Positions 30,423-39,963 are shown, numbered from the stretch's first letter. The stretch: DNA of 64,000 bases from Brevundimonas fontaquae (GCF_017086445.1 NZ_CP070968.1:1674001-1738000), one strand, 5' to 3'. Made by a program: numbers and translations. The notes: generated by a model from the letters alone, not told the origin.

Positions 30423-31787
30423 TCAGTCCTCGTCTGGCTCGGGCGCAGGCGGCGTCCAGCCGTCGGCTTCGAACAGTGCGGTGACCTCGCCGAAGACCTC
30501 GTGCCGTCGCGTCCGCAGCAGCATCTGATAAAAGCGGTCGCGGGCGTTTACTGACGGCAGCCGACCGTTTCCAGCGTTCCGGATAAGGCTCAGCAGGAGG
30601 GCGCTGGTGCCGGCCGCCGCATAATTTTGGCCGTTTCCAGCGATGCCATCAAGCACTTGGTCGAGGCCCGGCGCGTCCAGAGCTCCGGTGTAGGGGGTGA
30701 TGTATTCATTGAAATTGGCCTCCGATCCGCGGAAGCTTCCGGAGTGGGCATATAGCTCCACCGCTTGGGGCCAAAGCTCCGGGAGAGGAGCGGCGGCAAT
30801 CGCCTGAGCCAACGCGTCCCGGTCGAGCCCGGCGATGAGCGCGACGATCGGCGCCTGGAACGGCGCAAAGGCGACGCCCTTCAGGATCAGCGGGTCCGCC
30901 AGATTGGCGTCGTTGGCGTTGTTGACGGTCTCCTGAAGAGACGTCCTGCTCGGCTCTTGCAGCCGGGGCCAGAAGTCGGGGAAGGCCGCGATGAAGGCGA
31001 TGGCGCGGGGTCTGTCCGCCGGGTCGAGGGTGTCGAGCAGACGAACGATAGCAGGAACGACCTCAGGCCAAGCGCCTGGAGCCCGGTCGCGAACCGCCAC
31101 CAGGGCGGATTCGACCTTGGAGCGTACCCCGACGAGATGGGCCGGTACGCCCTTAAGCAGCGACTTGGCCAGCACGGTTCCGAAATTGCGAATGTTCTGG
31201 GGGCGGACCCGGGCAAGGTAGCGCTGCTCGACGTAGTCGAGGATACGCACGTGATCCCGGGGGAACCCGGCCGACTGAACGTCGACGTCGAAGATCTCGA
31301 AGATGGCGCGGCCCTGCAATGCTTCTTGGCCAAGGACGAGGTCGACGGCATTGACGAGATGCATTCGCACCAATTCCGGCGTCGGCTCGAAGAGCTGGGC
31401 TTCGGCGGAGAAGGCCGGATGGGCGCAAAGGTGGCGATCTTCGCGGAGGCGGTCGAGTTGTCGCCCCGCGATCTGGCTGATCGCTTGGGTATTATTTGCG
31501 GCGTCCTCGAGGATCTTCCCTTCGAGCTGGAGCAACTGCCGGATGTCGCTGATGGCGGTCGCATTGTCCCATGACTGCAGCCAGGCGGTCGCAGCGGCGT
31601 CGCCGATGGCGCTAAGCTCGCGGTACTTGGCGATCAGGTCGTAGGCTATGGCGACCCAGGCCGCCGTGAGCGACGCTCGCAGGGCTCCAGCCTTGTACGC
31701 TCGAACCGCGTCCAGAAAGTAGACGCGGGACTGCGGGTTGCGGACCTTGGTAAGAAGGATGTCGAGGTCTACGAAGCTGGAGTCCAT
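30423..31787 (-). CDS. Unrecognised helical protein with HEPN-like motif
   Basis: 454 aa, not assigned to a named family. The first 165 residues look all-helical (RVYFLDAVRAYKAGALRASL, TAAWVAIAYDLIAKYREL) and include RLREDRHLCAHPAF, with R118-x4-H123 fitting the R-x(4-6)-H active motif of HEPN RNases. The C-terminal 250 residues resemble helical repeats (VVPAIVRLLDTLDPADRPRA). HEPN proteins act in toxin-antitoxin, Abi and CRISPR-linked defence. It is convergent with the metal genes and upstream neighbours on the same strand are also unknown. RNase activity is a hypothesis. Confidence 0.6.
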   Translation of the reverse strand: MDSSFVDLDILLTKVRNPQSRVYFLDAVRAYKAGALRASLTAAWVAIAYDLIAKYRELSAIGDAAATAWLQSWDNATAISDIRQLLQLEGKILEDAANNTQAISQIAGRQLDRLREDRHLCAHPAFSAEAQLFEPTPELVRMHLVNAVDLVLGQEALQGRAIFEIFDVDVQSAGFPRDHVRILDYVEQRYLARVRPQNIRNFGTVLAKSLLKGVPAHLVGVRSKVESALVAVRDRAPGAWPEVVPAIVRLLDTLDPADRPRAIAFIAAFPDFWPRLQEPSRTSLQETVNNANDANLADPLILKGVAFAPFQAPIVALIAGLDRDALAQAIAAAPLPELWPQAVELYAHSGSFRGSEANFNEYITPYTGALDAPGLDQVLDGIAGNGQNYAAAGTSALLLSLIRNAGNGRLPSVNARDRFYQMLLRTRRHEVFGEVTALFEADGWTPPAPEPDED

Positions 31788-31865
31788 TGGTCCTACAGGA
31801 AATATTGATGGCGCTTAGGTTGAGGTCCGATAGCCGTCGTGCCGAGCTACCCGAATAACCGTGGT

Positions 31866-32927
31866 CTATTCGTAGGGCAGCTCGCCGAACAGGCCGATCA
31901 TCAGATCACCCTTCAGTTCGCGGAACGGGATCTCGACGAAATGGTCGGGATGTCTGGGTTTGGCCCGACCATCCCCGGGACCGTTCTTAGTGTGGCCCCG
32001 GACCTGTTCGCCGCTCTCCTTGATGTAGGGAAGGACCACCAGGCGACCATGGTTGGTCGAGAGGATCGTGCCCTCTCGCCACAGCGTCGAGCCGTCCTCC
32101 CCCTTGTCGCTGGTGGTCGCCTTGACGGTCCAGCCGAGCTGGCCGTCCGGCTCGTACCAGAACACGATCCCGTTGCTAACCAGGACCCGCTCGCCACGCG
32201 CCAGAGCCTCGGCGAGCAGGCGTTGAACGCTAGCGAGCTGAAGGAGCTGATTGGCGCGCGGCAGAAGTTCGGCGCGGATCTTGGCCTTCACCTGACCCCA
32301 GTGCTGATCGTGGTGAAATTTGAAGCCGTTGGCGATCCTGGCGCGCGTGGCCTTCTCCGCTGACTTCTCGCCGGCGGGATAGGGTTTGCTCCAGACGTCG
32401 TCGGCATTGCGATACAGAACGACTTGCTGCCCGCGGCTCCCGAGAAGCGCCGTCCACAGATACGGGTAGGTTTGCAGCTGTTGCGCCAGTGACACCCGAT
32501 AGGGCTCTGCCTCAATGTGAAGCTTGATCTGATCGACGGGGATCCTAGGAGTGTCGGCATGGCGCCGGATCGCCTCGGAGAGCATCAAGGCTTCCTCATC
32601 TGCTAGGCGCTGCCGCGACTTAAGCGCTTTGCGCACCTTGAGGGTGAGAGAGGTCTTGTCTGCTGCGTCCATCTCCCTCGCCGCGAGCGCCGACGCCAGG
32701 GACGGGTTCAGAGCTTCAGCGGTGGAAACCGCGGTGTCCCGATCAGGGTGGATGTCCATCTTCACCCAGCCCTCCTCGGAGGGTATGCGGCGATCACGCC
32801 AGCGCACGCCGCCATCCCCGGTCTCGACAAGTTCCACCATGAACCAGCGATCGTGCAGCGGCCGATAGCTCGGCCATATCGCGAGGATTGCGGCATGATC
32901 CCGCTGACTGTCTCCCCACCTGATCAA
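31866..32927 (-). CDS. Unrecognised 353-aa protein
   Basis: Start TTG 32927 is preceded by a strong GGGAGGAG ribosome site. Soluble, basic, no signal peptide or membrane segment. Features: an N-terminal stretch with many Trp (RWGDSQ, IWPSYRPLHDRWFMVE, VRWRDRR), a central helical region (LTLKVRKALKSRQRLADEEALMLSEAIRR), and a C-terminal part with VLVSNGIVFWYEPDGQLGW. No family recognised. Lies 78 bp upstream of the HEPN-like gene on the same strand, so the two may be co-transcribed. Confidence 0.6.
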   Translation of the reverse strand: MIRWGDSQRDHAAILAIWPSYRPLHDRWFMVELVETGDGGVRWRDRRIPSEEGWVKMDIHPDRDTAVSTAEALNPSLASALAAREMDAADKTSLTLKVRKALKSRQRLADEEALMLSEAIRRHADTPRIPVDQIKLHIEAEPYRVSLAQQLQTYPYLWTALLGSRGQQVVLYRNADDVWSKPYPAGEKSAEKATRARIANGFKFHHDQHWGQVKAKIRAELLPRANQLLQLASVQRLLAEALARGERVLVSNGIVFWYEPDGQLGWTVKATTSDKGEDGSTLWREGTILSTNHGRLVVLPYIKESGEQVRGHTKNGPGDGRAKPRHPDHFVEIPFRELKGDLMIGLFGELPYE

Positions 32928-33094
32928 GCGCTCCTCCCGAATCGGAACTGATCTGACCGATCTGACGCCATTAGCGCAATGCCCGATTGAAGCGTGGCTG
33001 TTTCTGGTAAAGCTTAAGATAGCGCCGGGTGGTGCTGGTGCGCGGCGATGGGGCTTCCCATCTCAGCACTCCGCAAACAATGGAGCAAAAGGTC

Positions 33095-33571
33095 ATGGTG
33101 AAGGTTGTTGGGTTTCCTGCCCCTGTTGATGTTTCGGGCCTGGCGCCCGGCTCCGCGTTCCTAGTCGGTGATTTCAACCCACCGCTCTACGGGCTCACGG
33201 TGAAGGCGGGAGATAGGGTGACGGCCATCGTTCTGGGGCAGGTCAAGGGGCAGGCGGCATCGCCGGGGTATCTGCAGAATGAGAACCTCCCCCGTGAGTG
33301 CTACGCTGTCGACGCCGAGGTCGTGATCGGCCGAACTGCAAAAACCGAGCGACGGGAGGCGGTGTCGCATGGCGCGCTCGTCTTCGACGGCGCGAATAAG
33401 CCATTCCTTGTCATCGAGCAGGTGGATCCTTTTCCGCGTCTGTATGTCTCGCTTGAGTCCGGTGAGGCGACGCCGGACGGTCCAGCGGGCATGTTGCGGA
33501 TCTACGCAAACTGGGTGCTGACACTGGAGTCCGATGGCAAGGCTCTGACCGAGTTCACCCTGAATGGCTAA
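33095..33571 (+). CDS. Unrecognised 158-aa protein
   Basis: ATG 33095 has GGAG 9 bp before; ATG 33080 and GTG 33029 are in-frame alternatives. Soluble beta-rich look (MVKVVGFPAPVDVSGLAPGS, YGLTVKAGDRVTAIVLGQVKG, PRLYVSLESGEATPDGP). No motif recognised. Divergent from the TTG-start gene at 32927 across a 168-bp gap, and overlaps the next gene by 8 bp, so the pair is probably translationally coupled. Confidence 0.58.
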   Translation: MVKVVGFPAPVDVSGLAPGSAFLVGDFNPPLYGLTVKAGDRVTAIVLGQVKGQAASPGYLQNENLPRECYAVDAEVVIGRTAKTERREAVSHGALVFDGANKPFLVIEQVDPFPRLYVSLESGEATPDGPAGMLRIYANWVLTLESDGKALTEFTLNG

Positions 33572-34109
33572 GAAGAGCTTCACGTCAGCGCAGGACCTGC
33601 TCGAAGGTCTCAAGGACGACATCCTCTACCTGCTCCTCACGGTTCTAGCGCACCGCGAGAAGCAACGTCTTCCCAATATAGCGAAGATGTCGCGGGAAGA
33701 CCTCGTGCTTGAGCTGGCACTGCTGGAAAGCGGGACGCGTGACATCGTCGCGCGCCTTACAGCTCTGGACGATGACGGCTCGGGATCGCGGTCTTTCCCG
33801 AACGCGTTGGCGGCCATGAACCGGGAGGGGTTGGAGGCCAAGAAGGCCGACGAGCTGAAGACCCAGGTCAAAGCGTATCGGGGAGCGATCAACGATCTCA
33901 AGGTCAATCATCGCAACAGCTACATCAGCCATGTGCGGGAGTTCGCTGAAGCGGTGCCGCGCATCGTCGACAAACCCGTGCGTTTCGAGGCGTCAGCTGG
34001 CTTGGCTGTCAACGTTCTCGACGCATTGATGGGGCGACAGGTGGGATATCGATTCCGGGTTGGCTCTCAGGAACCCGAAATCGACCTGCGCGCACGCCTC
34101 TCCGCTTAG
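33564..34109 (+). CDS. Unrecognised small helical protein with possible HEPN motif
   Basis: 181 aa, largely helical (LLEGLKDDILYLLLTVLAHREKQ; LALLESGTRDIVARL). The stretch KVNHRNSYISHVREF contains R117-N-x4-H123, matching the HEPN pattern in which a polar residue follows the Arg. It starts within the end of the previous gene. Last gene before the right island end, a usual place for accessory cargo. Family and function not recognised. Confidence 0.58.
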   Translation: MAKKSFTSAQDLLEGLKDDILYLLLTVLAHREKQRLPNIAKMSREDLVLELALLESGTRDIVARLTALDDDGSGSRSFPNALAAMNREGLEAKKADELKTQVKAYRGAINDLKVNHRNSYISHVREFAEAVPRIVDKPVRFEASAGLAVNVLDALMGRQVGYRFRVGSQEPEIDLRARLSA

Positions 34110-34125
34110 GAACTGCACTAGGACG

Positions 34126-34139
34126 TCCCAAATCTGGGA
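34126..34139. other. Small inverted repeat after last island gene
   Basis: TCCCA-AATC-TGGGA, a 5-bp stem with 4-base loop, 17 bp after the stop codon of the last gene. No T-run follows, so a terminator is doubtful. Confidence 0.35.
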
Positions 34140-34179
34140 GCATCGTGCGATACCAGCGCCTGCGTGCGGAGGCTGTGGC

Positions 34180-34199
34180 CTTACACAAATGCTTACACA
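34180..34199 (+). repeat. Paired CTTACACA repeats, right island end (putative integrase arm sites)
   Basis: CTTACACA at 34180-34187 and 34192-34199, 12 bp apart, ending 58 bp before the GACT core at 34258. They match the pair at 7836-7854 in sequence, number and distance from the core, supporting these as the element's ends. Confidence 0.55.
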
Positions 34200-34250
34200 C
34201 TCGGCGGGCTTGTGGTAGATTGTGTTTAAGTATCAGATGGTTGGTGCTGG

Positions 34251-34275
34251 CGTGTGTGACTATATATCCGACGGT
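34251..34275. other. Right island junction (attR core)
   Basis: Island sequence ...GTGTGT meets host sequence GACTATATATCCGACGG. GACT at 34258-34261 is shared with 7775-7778. Host reading frame resumes as D-Y-I-S-D-G-D-R, in phase with the left part of the receptor. ATATATCCG supplies the right half of the reconstructed CGGA-7-TCCG dyad. Confidence 0.75.
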
Positions 34276-35397
34276 GATCGGCCGGCTTTCAAGGACGCCT
34301 TCCAGCCGCGTTTCGGCTTCTCCTACGACGTGTTCGGCGACGAGCGGACGGTCCTGTTCGGCGGCGCTGGTCGCTACTACGACCGTATCGGCTTCAACTT
34401 CGCCTTCGATGAGAGGTTCAAGCCGTTCCAGTTCAACAAGACGATCTACTTCTCCAATAATGGCGGTCTAGTCGGCGGCCAGCAGACCGTTGCTTGGAAC
34501 CCTGCTTACCTCACGCCTGCAGGCCTTGATCCGCTTCTGGCGGCCTCACCGGGGGCCGGCGAAGTCTTTCTTGTAAAGAACAACTTTGAGCCGCCGCGCA
34601 CCGATCAGTTCAACATCGGTGTGAGACAGAAGTTCGGAAAATGGCAGACGGCGCTGACCTTTGCTGCGGGTCATACCGAGGGTGAATCGGCTTGGTATAT
34701 CGCCAACGCCCTTACCGAAACTGGTGGGCGCTTCAACGGACCGTCGCCTACCTCAGTCGGTTTCCCGCAATTCCGGAATGCGATCTTCTTCCAAAACACT
34801 GATAAAGAACGTGACTACAAAGCGATCTATCTGACGGCGGACAAGCCATACAACGCCCAAGATAACTGGGGCTTCAACCTCGCATACACCTATATGGATG
34901 CGACCCAGAACGGGAGCCGCGATAGTGGTTATGCGGCCTTCGATTTCGACTACAATGTCCCCAGCCAGTCACCGGAGTTCCGTTCGGCGACGGATGAGCG
35001 GCATCGTATCGTCGCTTCGGGCACACTGGGCTTGCCGGCCGACTTCCTGCTGTCCGGCATAGTCACCTTGGGTTCGGGCTTGCCGTACAATGTCTTCAAC
35101 TGCCCGGATGCGCCGGCTGGCGGTCCCAACATCTGTTGGAATGCTGGCAATCCGGAGAAGCGCGCCTTCCTGCCGGGACTGAATTTCGCCTACCGTCAGA
35201 TCGATCTTCGCTTGACGAAGACGTTCGAAGTGTTCGGCGGACAGCGTGTGGAGTTCATCGCAGACGCGATCAATCTGTTTAACTTCACAAACTACAGCTC
35301 CTTCGAAGGCAGCTACACAAACCCACGTTTCGGCGCTGGAACCGGGGTCTTTACGCCGACCCGCAGCTTCCAGGTCGGCCTGCGTTACGCCTTCTAA
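34258..35397 (+). pseudogene. TonB-dependent receptor, C-terminal part, cut off by island
   Basis: C-terminal 378 codons of the receptor begun at 5912. Text such as AFKDAFQPRFGFSYDVFGDE, TDQFNIGVRQKFGKWQTAL, LPGLNFAYRQIDLRLTKTFE and the final SFQVGLRYAF (terminal Phe) are barrel strands of Oar-like receptors. It has no signal peptide, plug or ribosome site; the frame's ATG at 34222 lies in island sequence. It would only be expressed after island excision. G+C is lower than in the flanking sugar genes. Confidence 0.93.
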
Positions 35398-35409
35398 ATC
35401 CTGAGCCTG

Positions 35410-35447
35410 GGCCGCCTCGTGCTTGTTGCGAGGCGGCCTTTCTTTTT
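35410..35447 (+). terminator. Terminator after the receptor gene
   Basis: 10-bp perfect stem GGCCGCCTCG / CGAGGCGGCC (35410-35419 with 35429-35438) and a following T-rich run TTTCTTTTT. It separates receptor transcription from the glycosidase/ABC operon, which must then have its own promoter or depend on read-through. Confidence 0.88.
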
Positions 35448-35472
35448 CGATTGAGACCCAGTGAGCGTGCCC

Positions 35473-36939
35473 ATGAATCGTCGAAACTTCCTGATGCGGA
35501 CCACCACAGGCGCGGCGGCTCTAGCCGTTGGATTTCCGGTGATGGCGGCGGCGCAGCAGGCGGCGGCGACGGGGGCGGTCAATGGGACGCAGAGACGGCC
35601 GATGCGGTTGGATCAGGAGATCGAGGAGCTTCAGGAGCGGACGTTCCGCTGGTTCGAAAGGGTCACGGATCGCAAGACCGGCCTGACGCCGGATCGCTGG
35701 CCGACGCCGTCCTTCTGTTCGGTGGCGGCGGTCGGGTTCGCCCTGACCTGCTGGCCTGTGGGCGTCGAGCGCGGCTGGATGAGCCGAGCCGAGGCGCGTG
35801 AGCGGACCCTGACGACGCTGCGCTTCTTCCATGACCTGCCGCAGGGGCCCGAGGCCAGCGGTACGGCGGGATACAAGGGCTTCTTCTACCACTTCCTGGA
35901 TATGGAGACGGGGCTTCGTTACCGGACCAATGAACTGTCGACGGTGGATACGGCGCTGTTGATCGGCGGCATGTTGTTCGCCGCCCGCTACTTCGACGGC
36001 CGTCATGCCGACGAGGCGGAAATCCGTCAGAAGGCCCAGGCCATCTATGAACGGATCGAATGGCCGTGGGCCGTGATCCGCGACAACCGCATCACCATGG
36101 GCTGGCATCCCGAGAGCGGCTTTATACCGTCCGACTGGCACGTCTATAACGAGGGCATGCTGTTGCTGCTGCTGGCCATCGGCAGCCCGACCCATCCGGT
36201 GTCGGTCAACGTCTGGCACGAATGGGCGGCCAGCTATGACGAGAGCTGGACCGATCGCTGGGGCAGCTGGCACCTCAACTTCGCCCCCATCTTCGGGCAT
36301 CAGTACAGCCATATGTTCATCGACTTCCGTGGCATTCAGGACGCCTGGATGCGCGGGCAGTCTGCCCAGTTGGGCGAATACCTCGACTATTTCGAAAACA
36401 GCCGCCGCGCCGTCTACGCCCAGCAGAAATACGCCCACGACAACCCCGGCGGCTGGGCGGGATATTCGTCCGAGGTCTGGGGCCTGACGGCCTGCGACGG
36501 GCCGGGCGATTTCAAACAAGTCATCGACGGCAAGGAGCGCGAGTTCTTCAGCTATTCCGCGCGCGGTCCGGGCGAGCGCGACGACGGCACAATCGCGCCG
36601 ACGGCGGCGGCCAGCTCCATCGCCTTCGCGCCCGAGATCGTCGTGCCCTGCATCAAGGCGATGAAGGCGCGCTATGGCTCGGGCGTCTATACCGAGTGGG
36701 GCTTCCTCGACAGCTTCAATCCGACACTGACGGTGCGCGACGGACCACTGCAGCACGGCAAGATCGTGGACGGCGTGGGTTGGGTGGACGGCGACTATCT
36801 GGGCATCGACCAAGGGCCGATCGTCATCATGACCGAGAACCACAGGTCCGAGTTCGTTTGGCGCTACATGCGCGGCGAGCCCAATATCCGCCGCGCGCTC
36901 GACATCGCGGGCTTCACCGGCGGCTGGATGAACGGATGA
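35473..36939 (+). CDS. Tat-exported glucoamylase-like glycosidase (PF10091, GH144-related)
   Basis: 488 aa from ATG 35473 (GTG 35461 also in frame). Twin-arginine signal NRRNFLMRTTTGAAALAVG. The rest is an (alpha/alpha)6-barrel of the PF10091 type: ERTFRWFERVTDRKTGLTPDR, SVAAVGFALTCWPVGVERGW, STVDTALLIGGMLFAARYF, YNEGMLLLLLAIGSPTHPV, GLTACDGPGDF, WGFLDSFNPTLTV, YLGIDQGPIVIMTENHR. Members of GH144 cut beta-1,2-glucan, so a beta-glucan is a plausible substrate. First gene of the sugar operon, overlapping the binding-protein gene. Confidence 0.85.
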   Translation: MNRRNFLMRTTTGAAALAVGFPVMAAAQQAAATGAVNGTQRRPMRLDQEIEELQERTFRWFERVTDRKTGLTPDRWPTPSFCSVAAVGFALTCWPVGVERGWMSRAEARERTLTTLRFFHDLPQGPEASGTAGYKGFFYHFLDMETGLRYRTNELSTVDTALLIGGMLFAARYFDGRHADEAEIRQKAQAIYERIEWPWAVIRDNRITMGWHPESGFIPSDWHVYNEGMLLLLLAIGSPTHPVSVNVWHEWAASYDESWTDRWGSWHLNFAPIFGHQYSHMFIDFRGIQDAWMRGQSAQLGEYLDYFENSRRAVYAQQKYAHDNPGGWAGYSSEVWGLTACDGPGDFKQVIDGKEREFFSYSARGPGERDDGTIAPTAAASSIAFAPEIVVPCIKAMKARYGSGVYTEWGFLDSFNPTLTVRDGPLQHGKIVDGVGWVDGDYLGIDQGPIVIMTENHRSEFVWRYMRGEPNIRRALDIAGFTGGWMNG

Positions 36940-38204
36940 TGGCGACTGCCCACAGGCGCGGCGCTCTGGCCCTGATGGCGGGAGGGGCGGCTGCGGCCTG
37001 TACCCCGCGCCGTGATGGCGAGACCGTGCTGCGCTTCTGGGCCATGGGCAATGAGGGCGGGACGGTGGGCCAGTTGATGCCCGAGTTCGAGCGCCGCAAT
37101 CCGGGCGTCCGCGTCTCGGTCCAGCCCCTGCCGTGGACGGCCGCGCACGAAAAGCTGCTGACCGCCTATGCCGGGGCCTCGTTCCCGGACGTCAGCCAGA
37201 TCGGCAATACTTGGGTGGCTGAGCTGACCGCCATCGGCGCCCTGTCGCCGACCCCGGCTGAGGCCGCGAACCTGCTGACCGACCAGTTTCCGGCGGTGCT
37301 GGAGACCAACGAGATCGCCGGCCGCGCCATGACCACGCCCTGGTATGTCGATACGCGGCTGTTGTTCTATCGCAAGGATCTGCTGGCGCGGGCCGGCTTC
37401 GACGCCCCGCCCGAGGACTGGACCGAATGGAAGCGGGCCATGCATGCGATCAAGCGTGTGGCGGGCGGCGACAACTACGCCATCCTGCTTCCGTTGAACG
37501 AGTTCGAGCAGCTTCTGACCTTCGGGCTTCAGATCGACGAGCCGCTGCTGCGGGATCGGGATACGCGCGGAAACTTCTCCAACCCCGGCTTCGTCGCGGC
37601 CATGGCCTTCTACAAGAGCCTGTTCGACGAGCGATTGGCGCCGCTGGCTTCGTCGACCCAGATTTCGAACGTCTGGACCGAGTTCGCCAGGGGCTATTTC
37701 AGCTTCTACTTCTCCGGCCCGTGGAGCGTGGGCGATTTCCGCAGCAAGCTGCCCACGTCGTTCCAGCCGAACTGGGCCACGGCGGGCGTGCCGGGACCGA
37801 ATGGCCTGGGCGCCTCGGCGCCGGGCGGGTCCAGCCTGGCGGTATTCAAATCCTCCCCGCACCAGGAGGCGGCCTGGGCCCTGGTCCGCTATCTGTCCGA
37901 ACCGGCGGTGCAGGCCCGGTTCAACACCATCGTCGGCGATCTGCCCGCACGCCAGAGCGCCTGGGACATCGCGGGCGTGGAGCGCGACCCCATGCTGGCG
38001 CCGTTTCGTGGCCAGCTGGCTCGCGCCAAGGCCGTGCCCAAGGTGCCGGAATGGGAGCGGATCGTCACGGAGATGCAGATCGTCGCCGAACGGATGGTGC
38101 GCGGCGAATATACGCCTGAGACCGCCGCCGCCGAGATCGACCGTCGGGCCGACCGCCTGCTGGAGAAGCGTCGCTGGATGATGGAACAGGGCAGGGCCGT
38201 ATGA
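36936..38204 (+). CDS. ABC sugar transporter substrate-binding lipoprotein
   Basis: 422 aa; ATG 36936 overlaps the glycosidase stop (ATGA; 36939 is a second ATG). Signal peptide with lipobox-like AAAAC about residue 22. Family-1 sugar-binding protein pattern: ETVLRFWAMGNEGGTVGQLM, FERRNPGVRVSVQPLPW, AYAGASFPDVSQIGN, TTPWYVDTRLLFYRKDLL, and FYFSGPWSVGDF. It captures oligosaccharides, presumably those made by the glycosidase, and delivers them to the two permeases that follow with 4-bp overlaps. Confidence 0.92.
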   Translation: MMATAHRRGALALMAGGAAAACTPRRDGETVLRFWAMGNEGGTVGQLMPEFERRNPGVRVSVQPLPWTAAHEKLLTAYAGASFPDVSQIGNTWVAELTAIGALSPTPAEAANLLTDQFPAVLETNEIAGRAMTTPWYVDTRLLFYRKDLLARAGFDAPPEDWTEWKRAMHAIKRVAGGDNYAILLPLNEFEQLLTFGLQIDEPLLRDRDTRGNFSNPGFVAAMAFYKSLFDERLAPLASSTQISNVWTEFARGYFSFYFSGPWSVGDFRSKLPTSFQPNWATAGVPGPNGLGASAPGGSSLAVFKSSPHQEAAWALVRYLSEPAVQARFNTIVGDLPARQSAWDIAGVERDPMLAPFRGQLARAKAVPKVPEWERIVTEMQIVAERMVRGEYTPETAAAEIDRRADRLLEKRRWMMEQGRAV

Positions 38205-39133
38205 CCGTCGCCGATCCGACACTGGCCACAGTAAAGCCATCGCGCGGACGCGGCGCGCGTGAGCGGGCGGCCTGGGCTTTCGTCGCCCCGGCCATGCTCG
38301 CCATCGGCCTGTTCTTCGCCATTCCGGTGATTGCGGCCCTGCTGCTCAGCCTGACCGACTTCGACATCTACGCCCTGGCGAACCTGGACAATCTGCGTTT
38401 CGTGGGCTTGCAGAACTATGAGCGGCTGCTGACCAATCCCCTGTTCTGGGGGGCGATGAAGAACACCCTGACCTTCGCCGTCCTCGGCGTGCCCCTGTCC
38501 ATCGCCGCGTCCCTGGCGGCGGCGGTGATCCTGAACGCGCGGGTCGTGAAGTGGCGGCCGATCTGGCGGGTGATGTTCTTCGCCCCCTATGTCACGACCC
38601 TGGTCGCGACGGCGGTGGTCTGGCGCTATCTGCTGCACACCCGCTACGGCGTCATCAACTGGGGGCTGGAAAGTATCGGCCTGCCGGCTGTGGATTGGCT
38701 GGGCGATCCCTCGACCTCCATTCCGGCGATCCTGATGTTCGTGGTCTGGAAGATCTTCGGCTACAATATGCTGATCTTCCTGGCGGTGCTTCAGACCGTG
38801 CCGGACGATCTGTACGAGGCCGCGCGCATCGACGGCGCCGGGCCGTGGAAGCAGTTCCGCCATGTGACCCTCCCGGCCATCGCGCCGACCATGCTGCTGG
38901 TCTCGATCATCTCGGTCGCCAGCTTCTTCCAGCTGTTCGCCGAACCCTATGTCATGACGCAGGGCGGACCGGCCCAGAGCACGGTGACGGTGCTCTACTT
39001 CATGTACGAGGAAGGCTTCAAATGGTGGAACCTGGGCTCCGCCAGCGCCGTCGCCTTCGTCCTGTTCCTGTGCATCCTGGCGATCACCCTGGTCCAGCTG
39101 GCGGTCGCCAAGCGGGTGGGGGCGTATCAATGA
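38201..39133 (+). CDS. ABC sugar transporter permease (MalF/UgpA type)
   Basis: 310-aa inner-membrane permease with six predicted helices. The cytoplasmic EAA loop reads LYEAARIDGAGPWKQFRHVT before a Pro, the contact site for the ATPase. N-terminal helix at about 25-50 (AWAFVAPAMLAIGLFFAIP). Starts within the binding-protein gene end and overlaps the second permease by 4 bp. Confidence 0.93.
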   Translation: MTVADPTLATVKPSRGRGARERAAWAFVAPAMLAIGLFFAIPVIAALLLSLTDFDIYALANLDNLRFVGLQNYERLLTNPLFWGAMKNTLTFAVLGVPLSIAASLAAAVILNARVVKWRPIWRVMFFAPYVTTLVATAVVWRYLLHTRYGVINWGLESIGLPAVDWLGDPSTSIPAILMFVVWKIFGYNMLIFLAVLQTVPDDLYEAARIDGAGPWKQFRHVTLPAIAPTMLLVSIISVASFFQLFAEPYVMTQGGPAQSTVTVLYFMYEEGFKWWNLGSASAVAFVLFLCILAITLVQLAVAKRVGAYQ

Positions 39134-39945
39134 AAATCCGCGCGATCCTGCTCAATCTGGCTGTCGGCCTCATCGCCGTGGTCGTGCTGTTCCCGCTGGT
39201 CTGGATGGTGTCGGTCAGTTTCATGGCGACCGGCGAGGCGGCGGTCTTCCCGCCGCCGCTCCTGCCCTCACACTGGACGCTGGAGCATTATCGTGACCTC
39301 TTCCTGAACCAGGGCATGGGGCGGTATCTGTGGAATAGCTTCGCCCTGGCGACCCTGGCGACGATTCTGGCGCTCGGCTTCACTGTTCCGGCTGGCTACG
39401 CCTTCGCCAAGCTGAAGTTCGCCGGGCGCGAGCGGCTTTTCCAGTTCCTGGTCGCCGCCCTGGTGGTGCCGGCACAGATCGGCACCCTGCCGCTGTTCCT
39501 GATGCTGAAGTCGATGGGGCTGGTGAACACCTACGCGGGGGCGCTGGTGCCGTGGCTGGCCTCGATCTTCGGCCTGTTCCTTGTGCGCCAGTATGCGCTG
39601 AGCATTCCCGACGAGATGTTGGAGGCCGCGCGGATCGACGGGGCCAGCGAGGGCCAGATCTTCCGCCGCATTGTCCTGCCGACGTTGCAGCCGATCATCG
39701 TGACCTTGGGCCTGTTCGTCTTCCTGGGCAGTTGGAACGACTTCCTGTGGCCCCTGATCATCCTGACGGATCAGTCGAACTATACCCTGCCGGTCGCCTT
39801 GGCGGCCCTGTCGCGCGAGCATGTGCAAGACATTGAACTGATGATGGCCGGCGCTGTCGTCACGGTCGCGCCCGTGCTGATCCTCTTCCTCGCCCTGCAA
39901 CGCTACTACATCCGCGGCATGCTCGCGGGCAGCGTGAAGGGGTGA
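39130..39945 (+). CDS. ABC sugar transporter permease (MalG/UgpE type)
   Basis: 271 aa from ATG 39130, overlapping the first permease stop; an in-frame ORF upstream is antisense-like arginine-rich shadow. Six helices; FPLVWMVSVSFMATGEA near the start; EAA loop MLEAARIDGASEGQIFRRIV. Forms the import channel with the gene product before it. Ends 18 bp before the large secreted protein gene. Confidence 0.93.
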   Translation: MKIRAILLNLAVGLIAVVVLFPLVWMVSVSFMATGEAAVFPPPLLPSHWTLEHYRDLFLNQGMGRYLWNSFALATLATILALGFTVPAGYAFAKLKFAGRERLFQFLVAALVVPAQIGTLPLFLMLKSMGLVNTYAGALVPWLASIFGLFLVRQYALSIPDEMLEAARIDGASEGQIFRRIVLPTLQPIIVTLGLFVFLGSWNDFLWPLIILTDQSNYTLPVALAALSREHVQDIELMMAGAVVTVAPVLILFLALQRYYIRGMLAGSVKG

Positions 39946-39963
39946 CCAGAACTGCGAGTTTCG

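Noticed and set aside
34126..34139. Rho-independent terminator at the island's right end
   Set aside because: The stem is only 5 bp and no T-run follows.
35461..36939. Classic GH15 glucoamylase
   Set aside because: The blocks match the PF10091/GH144-like group, not GH15; the name glucoamylase family is historical.
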